Made by a program: the position numbers and the translations under genes
Shown here: piece by piece, positions 19,051 through 32,814 of the stretch
Layout: each line of letters begins with the position of its first letter
Position numbering within the stretch: the stretch's first letter is position 1
Source: Dicaeum eximium
Taxonomy: Eukaryota; Chordata; Aves; Passeriformes; Dicaeidae
Direction of reading: 5' to 3'
NCBI GenBank assembly: GCA_013396995.1
Contig: VWZP01010551.1
Coordinates: forward strand, 1 to 64,000
DNA length: 64,000 bases
Notes under the pieces: model-generated
What the model saw: the letters and a program-made list of their open reading frames with translations, nothing else
What the model was told of the DNA's origin: nothing
Databases searched by the model: none

Positions 19051-22000
19051 CCTGCTGTTTCTGCTCACAGCCCCTGCTCTGGTAGGGACAATGACAGTCA
19101 GATAGATGTGCCCTGCAGCGTGAGGATCAGAGTGGCACTTGGATCACTCAGCATTGTCACCCAGAGGTGCTGAGGCACTTTGGTCTCTCTGGGTTCTGCA
19201 GTGAGCACTGAATCACTCTGCTCAGCTCATCCATGGAACATCACTTCTGTCCCCAGCACTGTCCACATGGAGCAGAGCAGAGAGAAAACAGGGAGTTTTT
19301 GACTTGTGTCTCAGTGGGCTAAGGGGCTCAGCACAAGCACAACCCCCTCCTGTGTGGGGCTGTCTGGTGGCAGAGCTGGGATGGCTAGAGGAGGATTTTC
19401 CTCTGCTGCAGCTGCCAGAAGAGAGGGCAGGAGTGAGCGTATTTTCCTGCACCTGTTGGCAAGATGAAAATAATCCACATGCCCTGGGTGTCTGCAGGGT
19501 GAAGGGGGTTGTATTGGATTGATGTTCCTCCTGTGAGCCAACCTGTGCCAGGGGCATTAGGAAATAGCCTGTGTCCTCTGTGTGCCTTGTTGCAGAGCTT
19601 GGAGCTTCTCCAGGGGGATAAGCCCACTGTTGGTCTGAAGGAACAGAAAGAGTGGTAGCTGCCTGGTCAGTGGAATGCAGAAGAGAAAAGCAAATGGTTA
19701 TTTTTGCAGCCCAGCAGGGTCCCAACTGTGATTTAGCACCTGGGTACTCCTACTGGCATGAGGAGAGGGAGCTGCAGAGAGGGGATGGCCTGGCCCCATC
19801 CCTGCCAACCAGACACACTCAGGAAATCCCCAGGGATTTTTTTTTTTTTGCTTGGGCATAGCTGAAGCTTCCAGCACTGGGAGCCTCCATGCAGCTCCCC
19901 TAGGCCCCACCTCCCGAAGGAGCTGACGTCGCATCAGCGCTGAATACGTTCACCCGGGGCTGGTGTTCCCAAGAACCAGCGTTTCCAACACGGCTCTGCA
20001 GAGCTCCCTTGTGGGACCATGATGGTGTGTGGAACTGGATGCTGGTAAAGTCTTTCCTGGATCTTTATGGGGACCAGCTCCTGCTCTGGGGGCAGCCCTG
20101 GTCCTCACATCCCTGCTGACATGGGATATCACTCCCCTTGCAGGGATCACTGTGTCCACAGGGGTAGCCACTATCTGCCTGGGACTTGGTAGCGGTTTCT
20201 GTGTCGCAGCATGCAGGAGCACCCACCCTTCTGTACACCTACTCAGCATGTCTTGGAAAACTGGAAGACTTCCTGCAGCTTCCACAGGCTGCTTTTGTTC
20301 TTAGAAAACCTTCATCTCTATTTTCTCCATGGCAGCATCTCTTGGGAGCCATAGGCAGGATTGAGCCCTTTTGGCCTCGTGTCCTTTCCACACAGCACCC
20401 CTGAGTGCCCCAAAACTGCTGCTGGCAGCATACTGGATCCCCCTTCCTCCGCCCCCAGTCCAGGTCCAGCTGGAGGTGAAGATCCTCAGAGGCAAGAATC
20501 CTTTGCCTCCTGCTTTTTGCTTGATTTGCCTTTGCTCCCAAGCCAGGCTGCACCTGGAGAGAGGCTGTGCTCTGGCATGGAGCTCATGCCAGGAAGCTGC
20601 CAGGAGCCACAGACAGGCAGATTGAAAAGCCAACACGTTCCAGCAGGGCTGGTCTGAGTTGGAAAAAGTCTGGTTTTGGTGAAGTGCAAAAAATGCTGCA
20701 AGTTCAGGCAGGTCCCACCCCTGGACTGTAGTTTGTGAGGGCATGGGTGGCACTGAGCCCCCAAAACTCAGGTCCTTGGAAGGGCACAGAGCAGAACCAG
20801 CCAACCTTGGGAAGAGAGGGCTCATGGATTAGCAAAATACTGGGATTTCAGGGAATCCTTACCTCCATGGCAGCTATGGGTTTGCCTGGGGAATTTATTT
20901 ACCCCTGCCAGGTGAGCACCTTCCCCACAGGAAGGACCGGACCATGATAAGGGTCGTCAGGGTTGTCTGTAGCAGAGAAGAGCAAAAATCCTGTGGGCTC
21001 CTGAGTCACCATCATTTTTGACCCATCTTGTGATTAAACAATGCCGTTTGGTCTGCGTCTCGATTTGGCATCCAAACATCAATGATTGTTACGCCTTTCT
21101 CTGTGGAATTAAAACGTGTTTTAAAGGCTCATCATATTCCCTTCCCTCCCAAAGCCCCGGGATAGCCCAAACGGCTCATTTTGACTACAGGCGGACAAAG
21201 ACCAAAATCAGCCTAATTTTCCTCTCCCTGCCTGATACTGAGGTGGGATAAAGAGGTGGAAAAGCCACTGAACAGCCAAAAAGGAAAGGCTGAGCACAGT
21301 CTGCACAGAGGCAAGTCACTGCTGTTCAGACAGTGTCTTTAATTGCTACATCTCTTCTGCCTGTGCCCAAGGAGCTGATCCCAGGTGATTCCAACAGACA
21401 ATGTCATTTAAATCAATTATCTCCCTATTTGGAGCCATCCACCCTCTCCCTCCTTCACCATACAGCCACAAGCCCCATAATTTATTCATCCTCGGCTGCA
21501 CTTAAACATCTGCTCCACTGCCATTTGAGTTTGGCAGAGCATTAGCTTTAAAATTTCATGAAACATAGTGCAGGTGGCAAAATCAGAAATTAAGGATTAT
21601 AATCACGGCAAAGCTGGGTTGGTGAGCCAGCTCCAGCTCAGGACAAGAGACACCAGGAGAACTCCTGGGGATTTAATGCCCCTCAGGTGTTCAAATCACA
21701 TTTTTATTCCCTTTTCCCAAAGGTTGGAGGGATTTTTACATCACCACGGCTCCTAGGTGAATGTTAAAGTGAGGGGAGCATCTTGTGCTCATTGCTGCCT
21801 GGATTTTGTTGCTCCACTGCTGCTGCCACGAATTTTTTCTGGCCAGGGGGTTGTTTTCGAAGGGTGATGTGTCCCCTGAAAGGTGCCTGAAGACATCTTT
21901 GCCCACCAAATTTGGATTATCAGGGTTTAATGACATCCTCCACCCTGGCTGTGCTTGTGGGAAGAAAGAACCGTGCTGGAACTGTGCCACAGTTCTCTCT

Positions 22001-25000
22001 CCAGGCCTAGGGACGAGCCACAAAGTAGGGATGAGGTGCTGGAGCAATGCTGGTTTTAAGGAAAAATCAGAAATCTGTGTGTCCCCAGTCCCTGCTTTCA
22101 CCACAGAGCCACAACCCTCTAAAACACGTTGATTATCCACAGTGGTTCCCTGTGTTTATAAGTAATGAAGAGAGCTTTGGAAAGAAAATATTTGCTTTAG
22201 CAATTTGTCTTTCATCTATTAACCCAGTTTCCATCATTGCGCAGAGCTGGGTTGGAGGGATAGAGGAGCAGGAGGGAGGGCAGGAGGCTGTCTGGGGAGG
22301 TTAGACAAAATTGAGAGACCTCTGTGCCTCTGGATCTGACAATGCTGAGGAGCTTCAGGATTCAGCAATTTCTGAGCCATCAGACATCCTGTCCCACAGA
22401 GGAGATAAACTCCTACTCCTCTTCCCAAGTGTTAAGAGGAAGACCAAGAGGATTATTTAGTGCTTGGCTGTGCTTTGATGCCTGGGAAGCTTCTGGAGTA
22501 TGGGAGGTTTTAGATCTATTGAAGAACCTGGCAGATAACCAGGTGATAAAAGAGCCAGCGTGTGCTTGTCACACAGAGATCACATCAAACCCTTGAATTC
22601 CCCTCTTTGCTGAGGAAACTGGATGTGCGGATAAAGAAGCTGAAATGAGGCTTATCCTGACTTTAGGAAGGCTTTAGACCTCGTGTGACATTTTGGGAAG
22701 GGACATAGACCCACTGTACTGCACAGCTTGCTGGAAAATTCTCTCCCAAAGGCACAGCCAAGCTCCAGCCTTGGCAGGGCTCTGAGGGGTTTCCCTCTGC
22801 TCCAGCCTCCTGATTGGTTCTCTGTGTTCAATCTCCCTGGATCAAGGATGTTGTTTTAAAGAGAGGAACCAGTCAGGTCTCCAAATCCAGTCCCTGTGCA
22901 GCAGGAAGGACTTGCCTAGACACCAACAACCCTCATTGCTGGGTGAGGAGGCACCAATTTGGTCAATCCAGGGCTGCACACGTTCTAGTGTGACAGAGAA
23001 CAGCACAAGGACGTCTGGTACAGAGATGATCCACTCAGACCCAAATTTAGGGCAAGGCAGAGGAGTAAACATGCACTGATGGAATTTTCAGGTTATGCTT
23101 TGAAGTCTCAAGCATAGGAGGAAGGGAGGAGCCATCTCCAAGGGTTTGGGGCTTGAGTTTTGTTTAGTTTATGGAAGGAAAACAAGTGGGGGGGAAGAGG
23201 GTGACTTTTAGCCAGTTTTATCTCCACAGGTTTGGACAAGGCTCCTATCAGGACCTGCCTTGTTCCCCATTTTGTCCAGCTTTGGATTTTTGTACAGCTC
23301 TGGATTCTCACAGGGCAAACTGAACTTTACACTGACACTTCTTAGCAACTTTTCCTTCCATAAACTTGGAAAGTGCTTTTATGGAGTGGGGCCTGGCTGG
23401 AACATATACCAGCATTCTGTGCAGACCAGTGCCCCAGTACCCTCTGGTTTTGAGGTTCAGGCAGGGCTGGGGCAGTCTCTGACCATAGTGATGGAATAAG
23501 GAAGATTTATCAGGGTTACTGCTCTCAGGTAAAGTTTGGGAAGTTCTTACCACACCAGTCCCTCACATCCAAATGCATCCTCAGCACGCCCTGGGGATTT
23601 TTGTATTTCAAAAACCTCCACTAGATCCTGCCTCAGCCCAGGCACAGACTCGAGGCTGCAAGGAGCCCCACGCATGGGTTCCTGAGCAGGAAGCCTGCAG
23701 TCAGGATGGGACCTGGATGAGCAATACTGGGGAAGGCTTTAAACAGGATAAACACAATGGGACTGTTAGTACCTGAGGACCCCAAGGCACAGATCCAGCA
23801 CTTCCATGCACCCACAGTGAGCCAGGTTTGCCCAGGGCTTCATTTCCAGTTCAGAAACCAGGTCCCTGTGAGTGCAGAGCTGTCACTTTGATGGAGCGAT
23901 CCATAACTTCCCTAGCTAATTGTCAAAGTACAGCACTCAATCCAGGGCACTCTTCCCTTGGGAAAGTGGCTTCTCCTACCTGAATTGGCAGGAGAGCAGC
24001 CCCAGGAATTGGGAACATTGCATCATTCCTATGGCAACAGCCTGGGAGGTTGTGAATGGAGAATTATGACTTTGTTCCCCATTCTGGCACGAGGAGAAGC
24101 TGGGCTTTATGGGATTAAGCAGATCCCAGCTCAAATATCCAGGGTACCACTGGAGGGAATAATGAATAGTAATAGCAGAAAAAATGGGTTTTGATCCAAG
24201 GCTCTGTCCAAACAGTATGAACAACCCACTTTGTTTAAGTTTGGTCGGTTTCCAGGCTGCGTGTGAATCTGCTGGGGCTTTCTGAGCTGGGACACAAGCA
24301 AGTCTGTGCCACTATTCACTTCATGGATATTCCTGAGGAATAAACTGGTCATTAAATGTGAGGTCAAGAGTGATCACTATCATCCAGGGTCTCCCGAATT
24401 AAAGTTCCCTTTACTCCAGGCTCCTTTCTATCTCAAAAAAGCAGAAATCTTCATACTGCAGGAATACTTTGGTGGACTACAAGTCCTCACGTGAGGATCT
24501 AATGAGGATGTTTGGGTTAATGTCTATTTTTGCAAGGGTTGCAGCAGCCAGAACATTGGGATAAGCTTGTGGCTGAGCCCAGGGCTGTGGCCATCCTCGT
24601 CTGCAGCAGCTCCCCCATTGTCTGGCACCCCTGTCATCCCTCACTCCATCCCATGAGAAGACCCTGCCATTGATCATGAGGACCTCAACATCGATGTCTG
24701 TGGTAGCTCTGCCTGTTTCCCAGCTTTCTGAGCATGGCTGTTCCTCCCCTGCTATGGTGTCTCTGCCCCAGGCGTTTTCTCTGCTCTCCCCACAGCACCA
24801 GCACTAGCTTGACAATCCACCCCTGACAGCCCTATGCAGCCCTGTCCCTCAAAACCCATCCTGTGTTTCAAAGTCTGGAGGAAATGGTGCGCTGACCCTT
24901 CCTTTTTTCCTTTCCTTTTTCTCTCTCACTGCTATCAAACAAGAGTGAGGAAAGATGTAGGAAAGGAAATTAAGGAGGTGCTGTCCACCCAGGGCACAGC

Positions 25001-25251
25001 ATTTTCCCCAGCCAATTGCACATCCTCCAGATCCATCCCCAATCCAGATGACTCTCCACAGTAGCTCCAAATCCCTGAGCACTGCCTGATTTACTTCCCA
25101 TAGGAGACACCATCAGCGGGCAAACCCTCCTTTGCTCCCATCTCTCCCTTTCTGAGTATTTGTTATTTTAAGCCAACCCCTCAGGGATTCAATTTCTGTG
25201 CAGAATGTGGGGATTTAGCCACACAGCCCATGTTAATGCTAATAGGATTAT

Positions 25252-25352
25252 CATAGAATCATGGAATTGTTTAGGTTGGAAAAGACCTTTAAGACTATCG
25301 AGTCCAACCATTCCCCCAGCACTTGCAAGGCCACCATGAAACTATGTCCCTA
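25252..25352 (-). mobile_element. CR1 LINE fragment, 3' end
   Basis: Starts CATAGAATCATGGAATTGTT and continues GGTTGGAAAAGACCTTTAAG, then GAGTCCAACCATT: the CR1 3' end in reverse orientation. Confidence 0.95.
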
Positions 25353-25479
25353 AGAGGGAGATTTGTACAGGGGAACTCCAAACCTTCCCCTGTGTATTGC
25401 CAACAAGGAATGGAGATGCAGCAGCTTCAGACTGTGAGTGTTGAGCCCCGACCCCTGGGATGAGGCAGAGGATTAACAG

Positions 25480-25538
25480 ATATGTGTGCATGCGTGCGTG
25501 CATGCGTGCGTGCGTGCGTGCGTGTGTGTGTGTGTGTA
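25480..25538. repeat. Microsatellite (TGCG/TGCA)n then (TG)n
   Basis: An interrupted run of TGCG and TGCA units merges into (GT)n. It is likely length-polymorphic, and alternating purine-pyrimidine sequence of this kind can adopt Z-DNA. Confidence 0.95.
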
Positions 25539-28500
25539 TTTTCCCCCAACACTGAGATGTTGTTATTGTCTTAATGAACATTTTGGAGCTTTTCCTGATG
25601 TCCCACAAAAAGCCCACAGAGATATCAGTTCCTCCTTGTGCTGATCTTGCATCCAGCTGCTGAAAATAAGGAATGAAAAACAATGCCAAGGGCTGAAAAC
25701 ATCTTTGAATGGAACTCTGGGTGGGCCCCAGGGTGCTGGACATCTCTGGGAGCTTGGGGACAAGGAAACAGTAAAGCACCCAGGAATGATGTTTCCTTTT
25801 CACATAGGAAATTAGGAATGTCCCTGTGTTCCTGTGCTGGCAGGAGTGTGAAGGAGCAGGCACATCTCCCCCACTGAGGAATGTCCCTGTCCCCATGTCT
25901 GTGTGCTGACACAAGCTCCCACCCCCACAAGGGACACAAAAGAGAGAAGAAGATTTCCTGCTGATGCAGCTGTTTCTCTGGAAATGCAGATTGGCTGACT
26001 AGTGCCAGAAATTTGGGATTTCTTATTAGGCTTTTCCTGTATTAATTCTGTGCAAGGAGCTGTACAAGCAGACATGGGTTTGTTCCCACTGATCTTTCCA
26101 AGCAGACCACAGCTGAAGTGTTTGCCCCAGCCCAACAACCTGCAGAGGGGTGAAGGACCAGTGCTGCTTCTGTCGCAGCCCATCCCACAGCACAGATGGT
26201 CCCATAACTGCTATTTGCTTTCCCATCCTGACTTTCTGGGACATGTGTTTTGAATTGTGATCCCCTCAGCCTCCCTGGTTTTGTGAATCACACTTCATAA
26301 AAGAATGGCTACCTTGGGAACTCAAGGCAGGACGTTTATCCTTCCTGTGCATGCGAGTTTGTCACTCCCTGCCACGGCCCAGCTCACAAAGCAGAGTCCT
26401 TGCTTTTAATCCTGATTTTGCAATGTACTGAAGTACACACATTCACCTCTATCCACTGTAACACTCAGGGATGTTCTTAACTCTTAGTCCTGTGATTTTC
26501 TCCTTTAATTTAATCCAGTCTCATATCCTGACTGTGCTGGTCCCCACTGAGCTATTCTCATTTTCCCTCTGTTTTTGCCTTCCATCAATATATTATATGT
26601 ATAATATCTATTATATATCCCTTACTAAAGCACTTTAAAGTATTAAGATAAGAGGTGAAATAAGAAATAGAACACAGCAATCCCCTTTCATTTGCTGAAC
26701 TTCTTTGGTACTGCTGCTTCATAGACAATATCAGATATAAACAGCATGAACTTTTCTAAAACTAAAATAAATTAAAATAAATGATAAATTAAACCTTTGT
26801 AGCAGCAATGGCACAAAAAAGCTGCAATGATTCCCTGAGACACCAATACAGTAATTTGAATTTTTCCAGGTAGGTAATGAGATCCTGTGTGACAGCTCTG
26901 TGCTGGCAGAGCCCTCTCCTCCAGCCTGAATCTCTTCTGGCTTCTTCCGGTGGAAAAAGGGGAATATTTCACCCAGCTAAAAATGAGCAAATGCTGATGT
27001 TTAAACAGAAATCTCAGAGGAAGCTGCCTCTATAACCACAGCTGGTTTGCTGTAGACCTGAACACTCACAGCCAATTTGCTTTTTTGGTGTAATAGAATT
27101 CCAAGTCAGTCCATGGAGCTCCACCAGGGATTCATTTGGCCTTTTGCAGTTACTGGGTTAAGACTGGAAGGGGGAAGGAAAGGAAGGGACCACCAAAACC
27201 CAACTCTTTGCCAGCAAACCAGTGCAGCACTAGCACCTTTTCTGCAGAGACGTCAGAAAGGATGGGATCACACAGCTGGATTTGGGGATGTTTCTTGGTG
27301 GGGGATATGCCTGGAAAAGGCAGGATCCCCATGGGATGCAGCTGAGATGTGCTGAATGAAATACTTTTTAACCCAGCCCTGTCACTGCAGCTAGACAGGG
27401 GCCACATAAAGACCCAAGGATGGGTTTATCCCCATCTGTGGCCACGAGGCTGTTTGGGAAGGTGGGGCTGGCCATCCTCCCCTTCACACATGTGCCGGGC
27501 TCTTCCCTGCAGCCAAGTCCTTCCCTGAGGGCCAGCCGAGGAACCAGTCAGTGCAGGATCCTCCACACTGCTGCTCTTAGTATGTGAGCTTACTCGGATT
27601 AAGGTTGTTGCTTAAGCTTCCATGCCTATTTGCAAGCTGCCGGTGGAATGGAAGCTCTCCATCGGCTTGTGGCTGTGCACGAAGCTCTGGTGTTCCCAGG
27701 GATGCACTGCTTCCCCACTTGGATTAAAAAGAGGTGCTGCCAGTCTCCTGCCATCATGGACACCAGAGCTCCAGGTTCCCTTTCTCTGTCCTTGCAGCAC
27801 TGCTGGGGAATTTTTCCTCTTGGATTTCCTGTGACTTTTTGAAACTCAGCACAGCTGCTCCTGAAAGCCAGAGAGCTCTGAGCGTGCAGTGCAAACACCC
27901 TTCTCCCAGCCTGACCTGCAGTGAGATGCTGGGACTCTTCCTCATTCTCCTGTGGAACAACTAAAATTTTTACTCCTGAAACTCAGAGCCAGAAAATGCA
28001 AAGATCATTTTCCCTGTTTTCACTGTGTTAACAGTGAAATCCTTTTTCCTTCTCTTCCTTTAGCACTGACTCAGCTGTGTGTGCCTGTCCCACCCCAGTA
28101 CCTGGAGGTGAGAGGTGGAATGAGGGACAATCTCTTAATCCCTGCTGGTTCCTGGCCCAGCTTTCCCACAGCTATGGGACTTTACAACCCCTTTTACCAA
28201 CAGGTAAAAGCCTCAGCAAGGTGCTGCCACAGCCCAAATCGTGAGCTGGGAACAAAGATCCTTGTTGTGCTGGTGTTCAGGCAGTCTATAGCCCTGAATG
28301 TTATCCCTTCCCCAAAAAACAGGTCAGAATTTGGGATAGGAAGATCTCATGTCGGGGCTTTGGTGGTTTGTTCTTCCCAGTTAATAAGGAGAGAAAAAGA
28401 CCAAATGCTGTGTTTCAGCTGTGTCACCACCTGACAGAGGATGGAGCCCAGCAGACACACAGACACATTGCTCTGGAATCAGCAATTAGCTTTCAATTTT

Positions 28501-29245
28501 TCCCCCCTCATCCCTCTGAGAAAGGGATGAGAGAAGGCCCCACTTCAGAATAAATTAGTATCTGAAAAGAGAGGGAGCTCTGCAGATGGCTCCGTTGTGC
28601 TTCACACTCTTGTGCAGCTCTGGAGCACACAGTTTCCCATCCTCAACCTGTCCGTTGTCCAGATGTTCTCCTATTCCAAGCACCTGGAAGAGGAAAGATT
28701 GCCTCACCTCCACTTTCCCCAAAAAGCAGCTGTTAAATGATGTTTGTCATCAAACTTCAGCATGAATTTTGCCATGTGTTTCCCTCCGGAACACTGTGAC
28801 ACTGTGGGTTTACTGCTTGAGTTGCGGAGGCTTTCAGAACTTCGAAATTTCCAGATTCTTCACTTTTCTGCTTAAATATAATTCTGTTTAGCTGTGGGAG
28901 TCTGAGGTGGTAGATTTTGGCAGCCACTTGAACACATCTAACTACTGGAGTAAGTGTGCTCTGTGTAACACCAAAATTGAACTCTGATCTCACAGTGCTG
29001 TGATTTCCCTCCTGTTCCTGTGGCTCACAGCAGAGGGAAGGACTCCAATAAAATATAATTTTTAGGGAACAATTTGGCAGCACCATGAGCTGCCTTCACT
29101 TTTCAGGTGAGGAGCAGCTCTGGTCTGAGGAGACAGAACCATTGTGCTTGTGGGGGGTGACTCTTGGTGATGTCCAGCTGCATTAGAGCCTGGAAAAGTC
29201 TCATTCAAAGGTTGCATTTCCAAAGGGCAGCAGTGAAATGGGGTG

Positions 29246-29300
29246 ATCACAGAATATCTTGAAGGGTAAAGGATGCACAAGGATCATCCAAGTCCAACTC
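29246..29300 (-). mobile_element. CR1 LINE fragment, extreme 3' end
   Basis: ATCACAGAATATCTTGAAGG and AAGGATCATCCAAGTCCAAC match a CR1 subtype read in reverse. Confidence 0.6.
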
Positions 29301-29721
29301 GTAAACAATATCAGAGAGTTTTTAAGGAGTTGCCCTACTGCACCTTGAGGGCTTCCAGGGGCATAGCTGTTAAGGTTATTTATTTTTCCCTGCTCCATCA
29401 CCAAAGACTTGTATTTGTTTCAGGAATCAGTGTCTCCAAATAGCTGAATTTCCTCTCAAGCTCCTCCTGTGTAACATCTGCAATAATCATACCAGTGCTT
29501 GGATCCTGTTCTTGTTTGCAAGATCCCTGTGGACCACCAGAACAAGGCAGGAAGTATTTCAGGTTCTTAGGTCTCCTGCAGTTTAGTTGAATTTCAAGCA
29601 GGTCATCAGGGTCTCGCCCTCATTGTGTGTGTATTTATCTCCTGGAGCCCCATGGGCTGCTTGTTCCATGTGCCAGTTCCTTCCCAGCTGTTTCCCAAAT
29701 TTAAAAGAAATGGGACAAATG

Positions 29722-29870
29722 TGGTACTGGAACAGGCTCCCCAGGGAAGCAGTCACAGCTCCAAGCCTGAGAGAGCTCAAGAAGCATTTGGATAGTGCTC
29801 TCAGGCACATGGTGGCATTTTGAGGCTGTCCTGTGCAGGATTAGGAGTGGGGCTCAATTCCTGTAGATCC
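29722..29870 (+). mobile_element. CR1 LINE fragment, 3' region
   Basis: GTACTGGAACAGGCTCCCCA, GGGAAGCAGTCACAGCTCC and GAGCTCAAGAAGCATTTGG follow CR1. Confidence 0.85.
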
Positions 29871-30410
29871 AAATCAGGAGATTCTATGGAAAAACCCCAT
29901 TCTGCAACTGATAGGGAGTCTTCAGTGATGGGGACTGTGGTATTGCTAAAGATACTGATCAAGTAACTTCTGTGGCTTATTGGGTCTGCTTTAGGGCTTT
30001 AAACTAATTTTTCCAGGAAAACATGGAGTTTTCCAGATGTTCTCATTGCTGCCATGTCTCACCTGTTGGTAAGACCATGAAGCCATGGACACCTGAGTGT
30101 CCCAGTGAGAACAGGTTCTGTGGGGAAGCTCTGGGACACCTGAGAACTCCCTGTTGGCCTTTTCCCCCCTAAAATACAACTGGATATTCCCCTGGCGCGG
30201 ACTCACAAAGCTGCTCTGGGACAGCTACCACACAGGAGGTGTCCGTGGCCTTTCCAGCTCCCATCTCGGGGTGGGAAAGATGGGCGCTCAAACCCGCTCT
30301 GTCTTTTGCCTCTCCCCCCAGGCAGCTCTCAGCGGAGCTCCCGCCGGATCCCTGGAACTTCCAACTTTCCCAGAGTTTGGATGCAGGGCTCGGTTTAAGT
30401 GCGACTGCCC

Positions 30411-31330
30411 CCACGATGCGCCGGGCACACGCGGGAGATGTGAGGGCGTTCCGGGCGCCTCTGAGGGACCCACGGGGGGGACCCGTGACAGGCGCGCGGG
30501 GCCGCCTCACGCCCCCGTCCTGTGAGGGAATCGCGGCCATCGGGAGCTCCCCCAGTGCTCCGGCGGGGCGGTTATCCCGGTTTTCCCGGTTATCCCGCGC
30601 CACGAGTGGGGGGGCAGCAGCGTGGGGGGCTCCGTGAGGGGACTGGGGGGGCGCCGAGGGNNNNNNNNNNNNNNNNNNNNNNNNNNNNNNNNNNNNNNNN
30701 NNNNNNNNNNNNNNNNNNNNNNNNNNNNNNNNNNNNNNNNNNNNNNNNNNNNNNNNNNNNNNNNNNNNNNNNNNNNNNNNNNNNNNNNNNNNNNNNNNNN
30801 NCTCGTCCCTCCGCCCCCGGGAACTCCGCCGGGCCGCGAGCAGGTGCCGCCGCCCCGGGGTTTGGGGGGGCGGGGGTACGCGGGGCCACCGGGAACTTCC
30901 CGCGGCGGTGGGGAAGCGCCGCGAGGGCAAGGCAGGCTCGGTGGCGGGTGGGCCAGACCGGGCCGGGCCGGGCCGCTGTTACCCCGCGCGGTCCCACCGG
31001 TGCGAGGCCGAATCGGCCCCGCCAAACCCCCCCGGGCTTCTCCGCCTCTGCCGCTCGGGCAGCACAAAGGCGACGGGGCCGGGCCGGGGGGGCCCGGGGG
31101 AGTTGCAGGGCTCGTGGTCCCGAGGGGCTCCTTGCCCCGGGGCTGCTCGCCTCGGCATCGCCGGATCGAGGGCGATTTCCAGGGAAAGCTGCCGCTGTCC
31201 TCGGCCCCTGGGATCTCGGAGCTGAACCGGCACTGTCCGGCCAGGAGTTGGCACAGGACGGGCTGGCTGGGGTTGGTGTTTTGGGGCTCTCCACGTCCGA
31301 ACGGGGCGATGAGCCCCTCCCCCGAGGGTT
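30411..31330 (+). promoter_or_regulatory. BAHD1: CpG island, probable BAHD1 promoter and non-coding exon 1
   Basis: About 920 bp of very high G+C and CG density interrupted by an assembly gap. It is the strongest island in the window and lies upstream of the BAHD1 coding exons on the same strand. The family has a non-coding first exon under a CpG island in human (from memory). Several G runs (GGGGGGG near 30474 and 30864) occur. The exact start site and exon 1 donor cannot be called, partly because of the gap. Confidence 0.65.
30661..30801. other. Assembly gap (141 Ns)
   Basis: Undetermined bases inside the CpG island. The flanks are C/G runs typical of sequencing drop-out. Confidence 1.
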
Positions 31331-32814
31331 GAGCGGTTGAGTCCCTTGAGTTCCCGATGGGTTGCAGGATGTGATGCCGGGCGGGCTGTGAGCCCGGTGT
31401 CCCTGTCAGGCAGGTGCCATCGAGCCTCTTCGGGGAACAGCAGAGCAGTTTTCATTTCCATCGTGATTATTCCCACTTGCCGTGCGCTCACCGTGGCTCT
31501 GGACATCTCTCCTTGCCTGCTGACTGCTCCGGTGGCCGACGGCTTGTTTCCTGTTCTCCTTTTGTGTAGCGGTGGCTCCTAATGGAGGCAGCTCCGCTGG
31601 CTCCCTCTTTTCCAGCTGCTTCTACAAGGCGCAGGAGCCAGCACATGTGACTGGGCAGATCTCAGGAAGACTAGCAAGTGCTCCTCGGGCTCCTGCTCGA
31701 CAGCCAGCCCCAACACGGGGATACCCACACCCCGGTGTCCCTTTCCCTGCCCCGACCAGGGAGACACAGGAACCCCCTCTCTTTCACAAGAGCAGCCGTG
31801 AAAACTTAAAAAATACGAGCATTTAGGATCTACTCTGTTTGCCTCTCCCCCTCCCCTCGCTTTTTCCACGAAATGCTTATCTGAAAGAGGTTCTGGTTGT
31901 GTTTTGTGTTAAAGAATCCAGCTGCCCCTCGTGCTCGCTCTGCATCTGAAGTCATCATTGTCAGGAGCAGGCGAACCTCAAAGCAAGAGGCTTTGCCGGG
32001 CTTTTGCTTGCCTGCTTAATTGATCTGTCCATCAGTTTGCCACAATTAGCTAGTGCTTGTTCTACGCTGAGGGGCTCTGTGGTGTTCTGTGGGGCTCGGG
32101 GTTTTATTTTAAGGCTTCTGGTCCTCGTGGTTGTGAGAAAGAGTGACACGAGCTGCGTGATAGACTGATGCTTTTGAAATCTTAATGTGATTTAAATACC
32201 AGCACACTGCTGATCGCTTTAACAGAAATATCCTGCTCACATATTCATCCCGAGCCATTCTTCACGTTTGTCATGTCCTGGCTACCTGAATCGTTCCTGA
32301 GCTTCAGCTGGAACTGTCTAAATGTTTGCTGGTGATAGGAAATTGTGCATTAGTGTGATTTACCAGGATGTTTTGGGTTTAAACATTGGTTTCTGTTTGT
32401 TTTCCTCATGAATTCAGTGCAGCATTTCCAACTGCTTTCCAGCTCGAGCTGAGCAGAGTAGTGTAGTGCTACTGATAGGTGTAAAATCAGCTGGAAAACA
32501 CCAAGCCTGCAGGGAAAAATAATTCCCTGAACTTTTTGCGAGTGGATCCTTTCTGGATGCTTTGTTTGCTGGGGGTTGATGGTGACAGTTGCACAGAACT
32601 ATAAAATGCAACTTAGAAATGTGGGGTTTGGGGGAAAAACAATCACACTCTTGAGTCTTGAGGCAGAAATGTTATTTTGGAGCCACTGAGATGTTCTCAT
32701 CCAACTGATTCATTCAGTTAAATGTCAGTACTCTTGTCCTTCTTGCGAGTTTGTCTGCATCACCTTTCTGTCTCCACTCTGGAAGCCTTAGTGGTTTTTT
32801 GGCTTTTTAACCAG

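Larger units (their letters stand above)
16771..30410. other. Intergenic region between IVD and BAHD1
   Basis: About 13.6 kb without a recognisable gene. It holds CR1 pieces (16905-17033, 18825-19050, 25252-25352, 29246-29300, 29722-29870), a small CG-rich block near 18220-18480, a TG/CG microsatellite at 25480-25538 and an AT-rich patch near 26585-26625. The longest open frames (up to 249 codons near 18127-18876) cross CR1 sequence and show no protein-like pattern. Confidence 0.7.

Noticed and set aside
30169..31340. Several 180-270 codon frames across the CpG island
   Set aside because: They run through the N gap and are the usual artefact of G+C-rich sequence with few stops.
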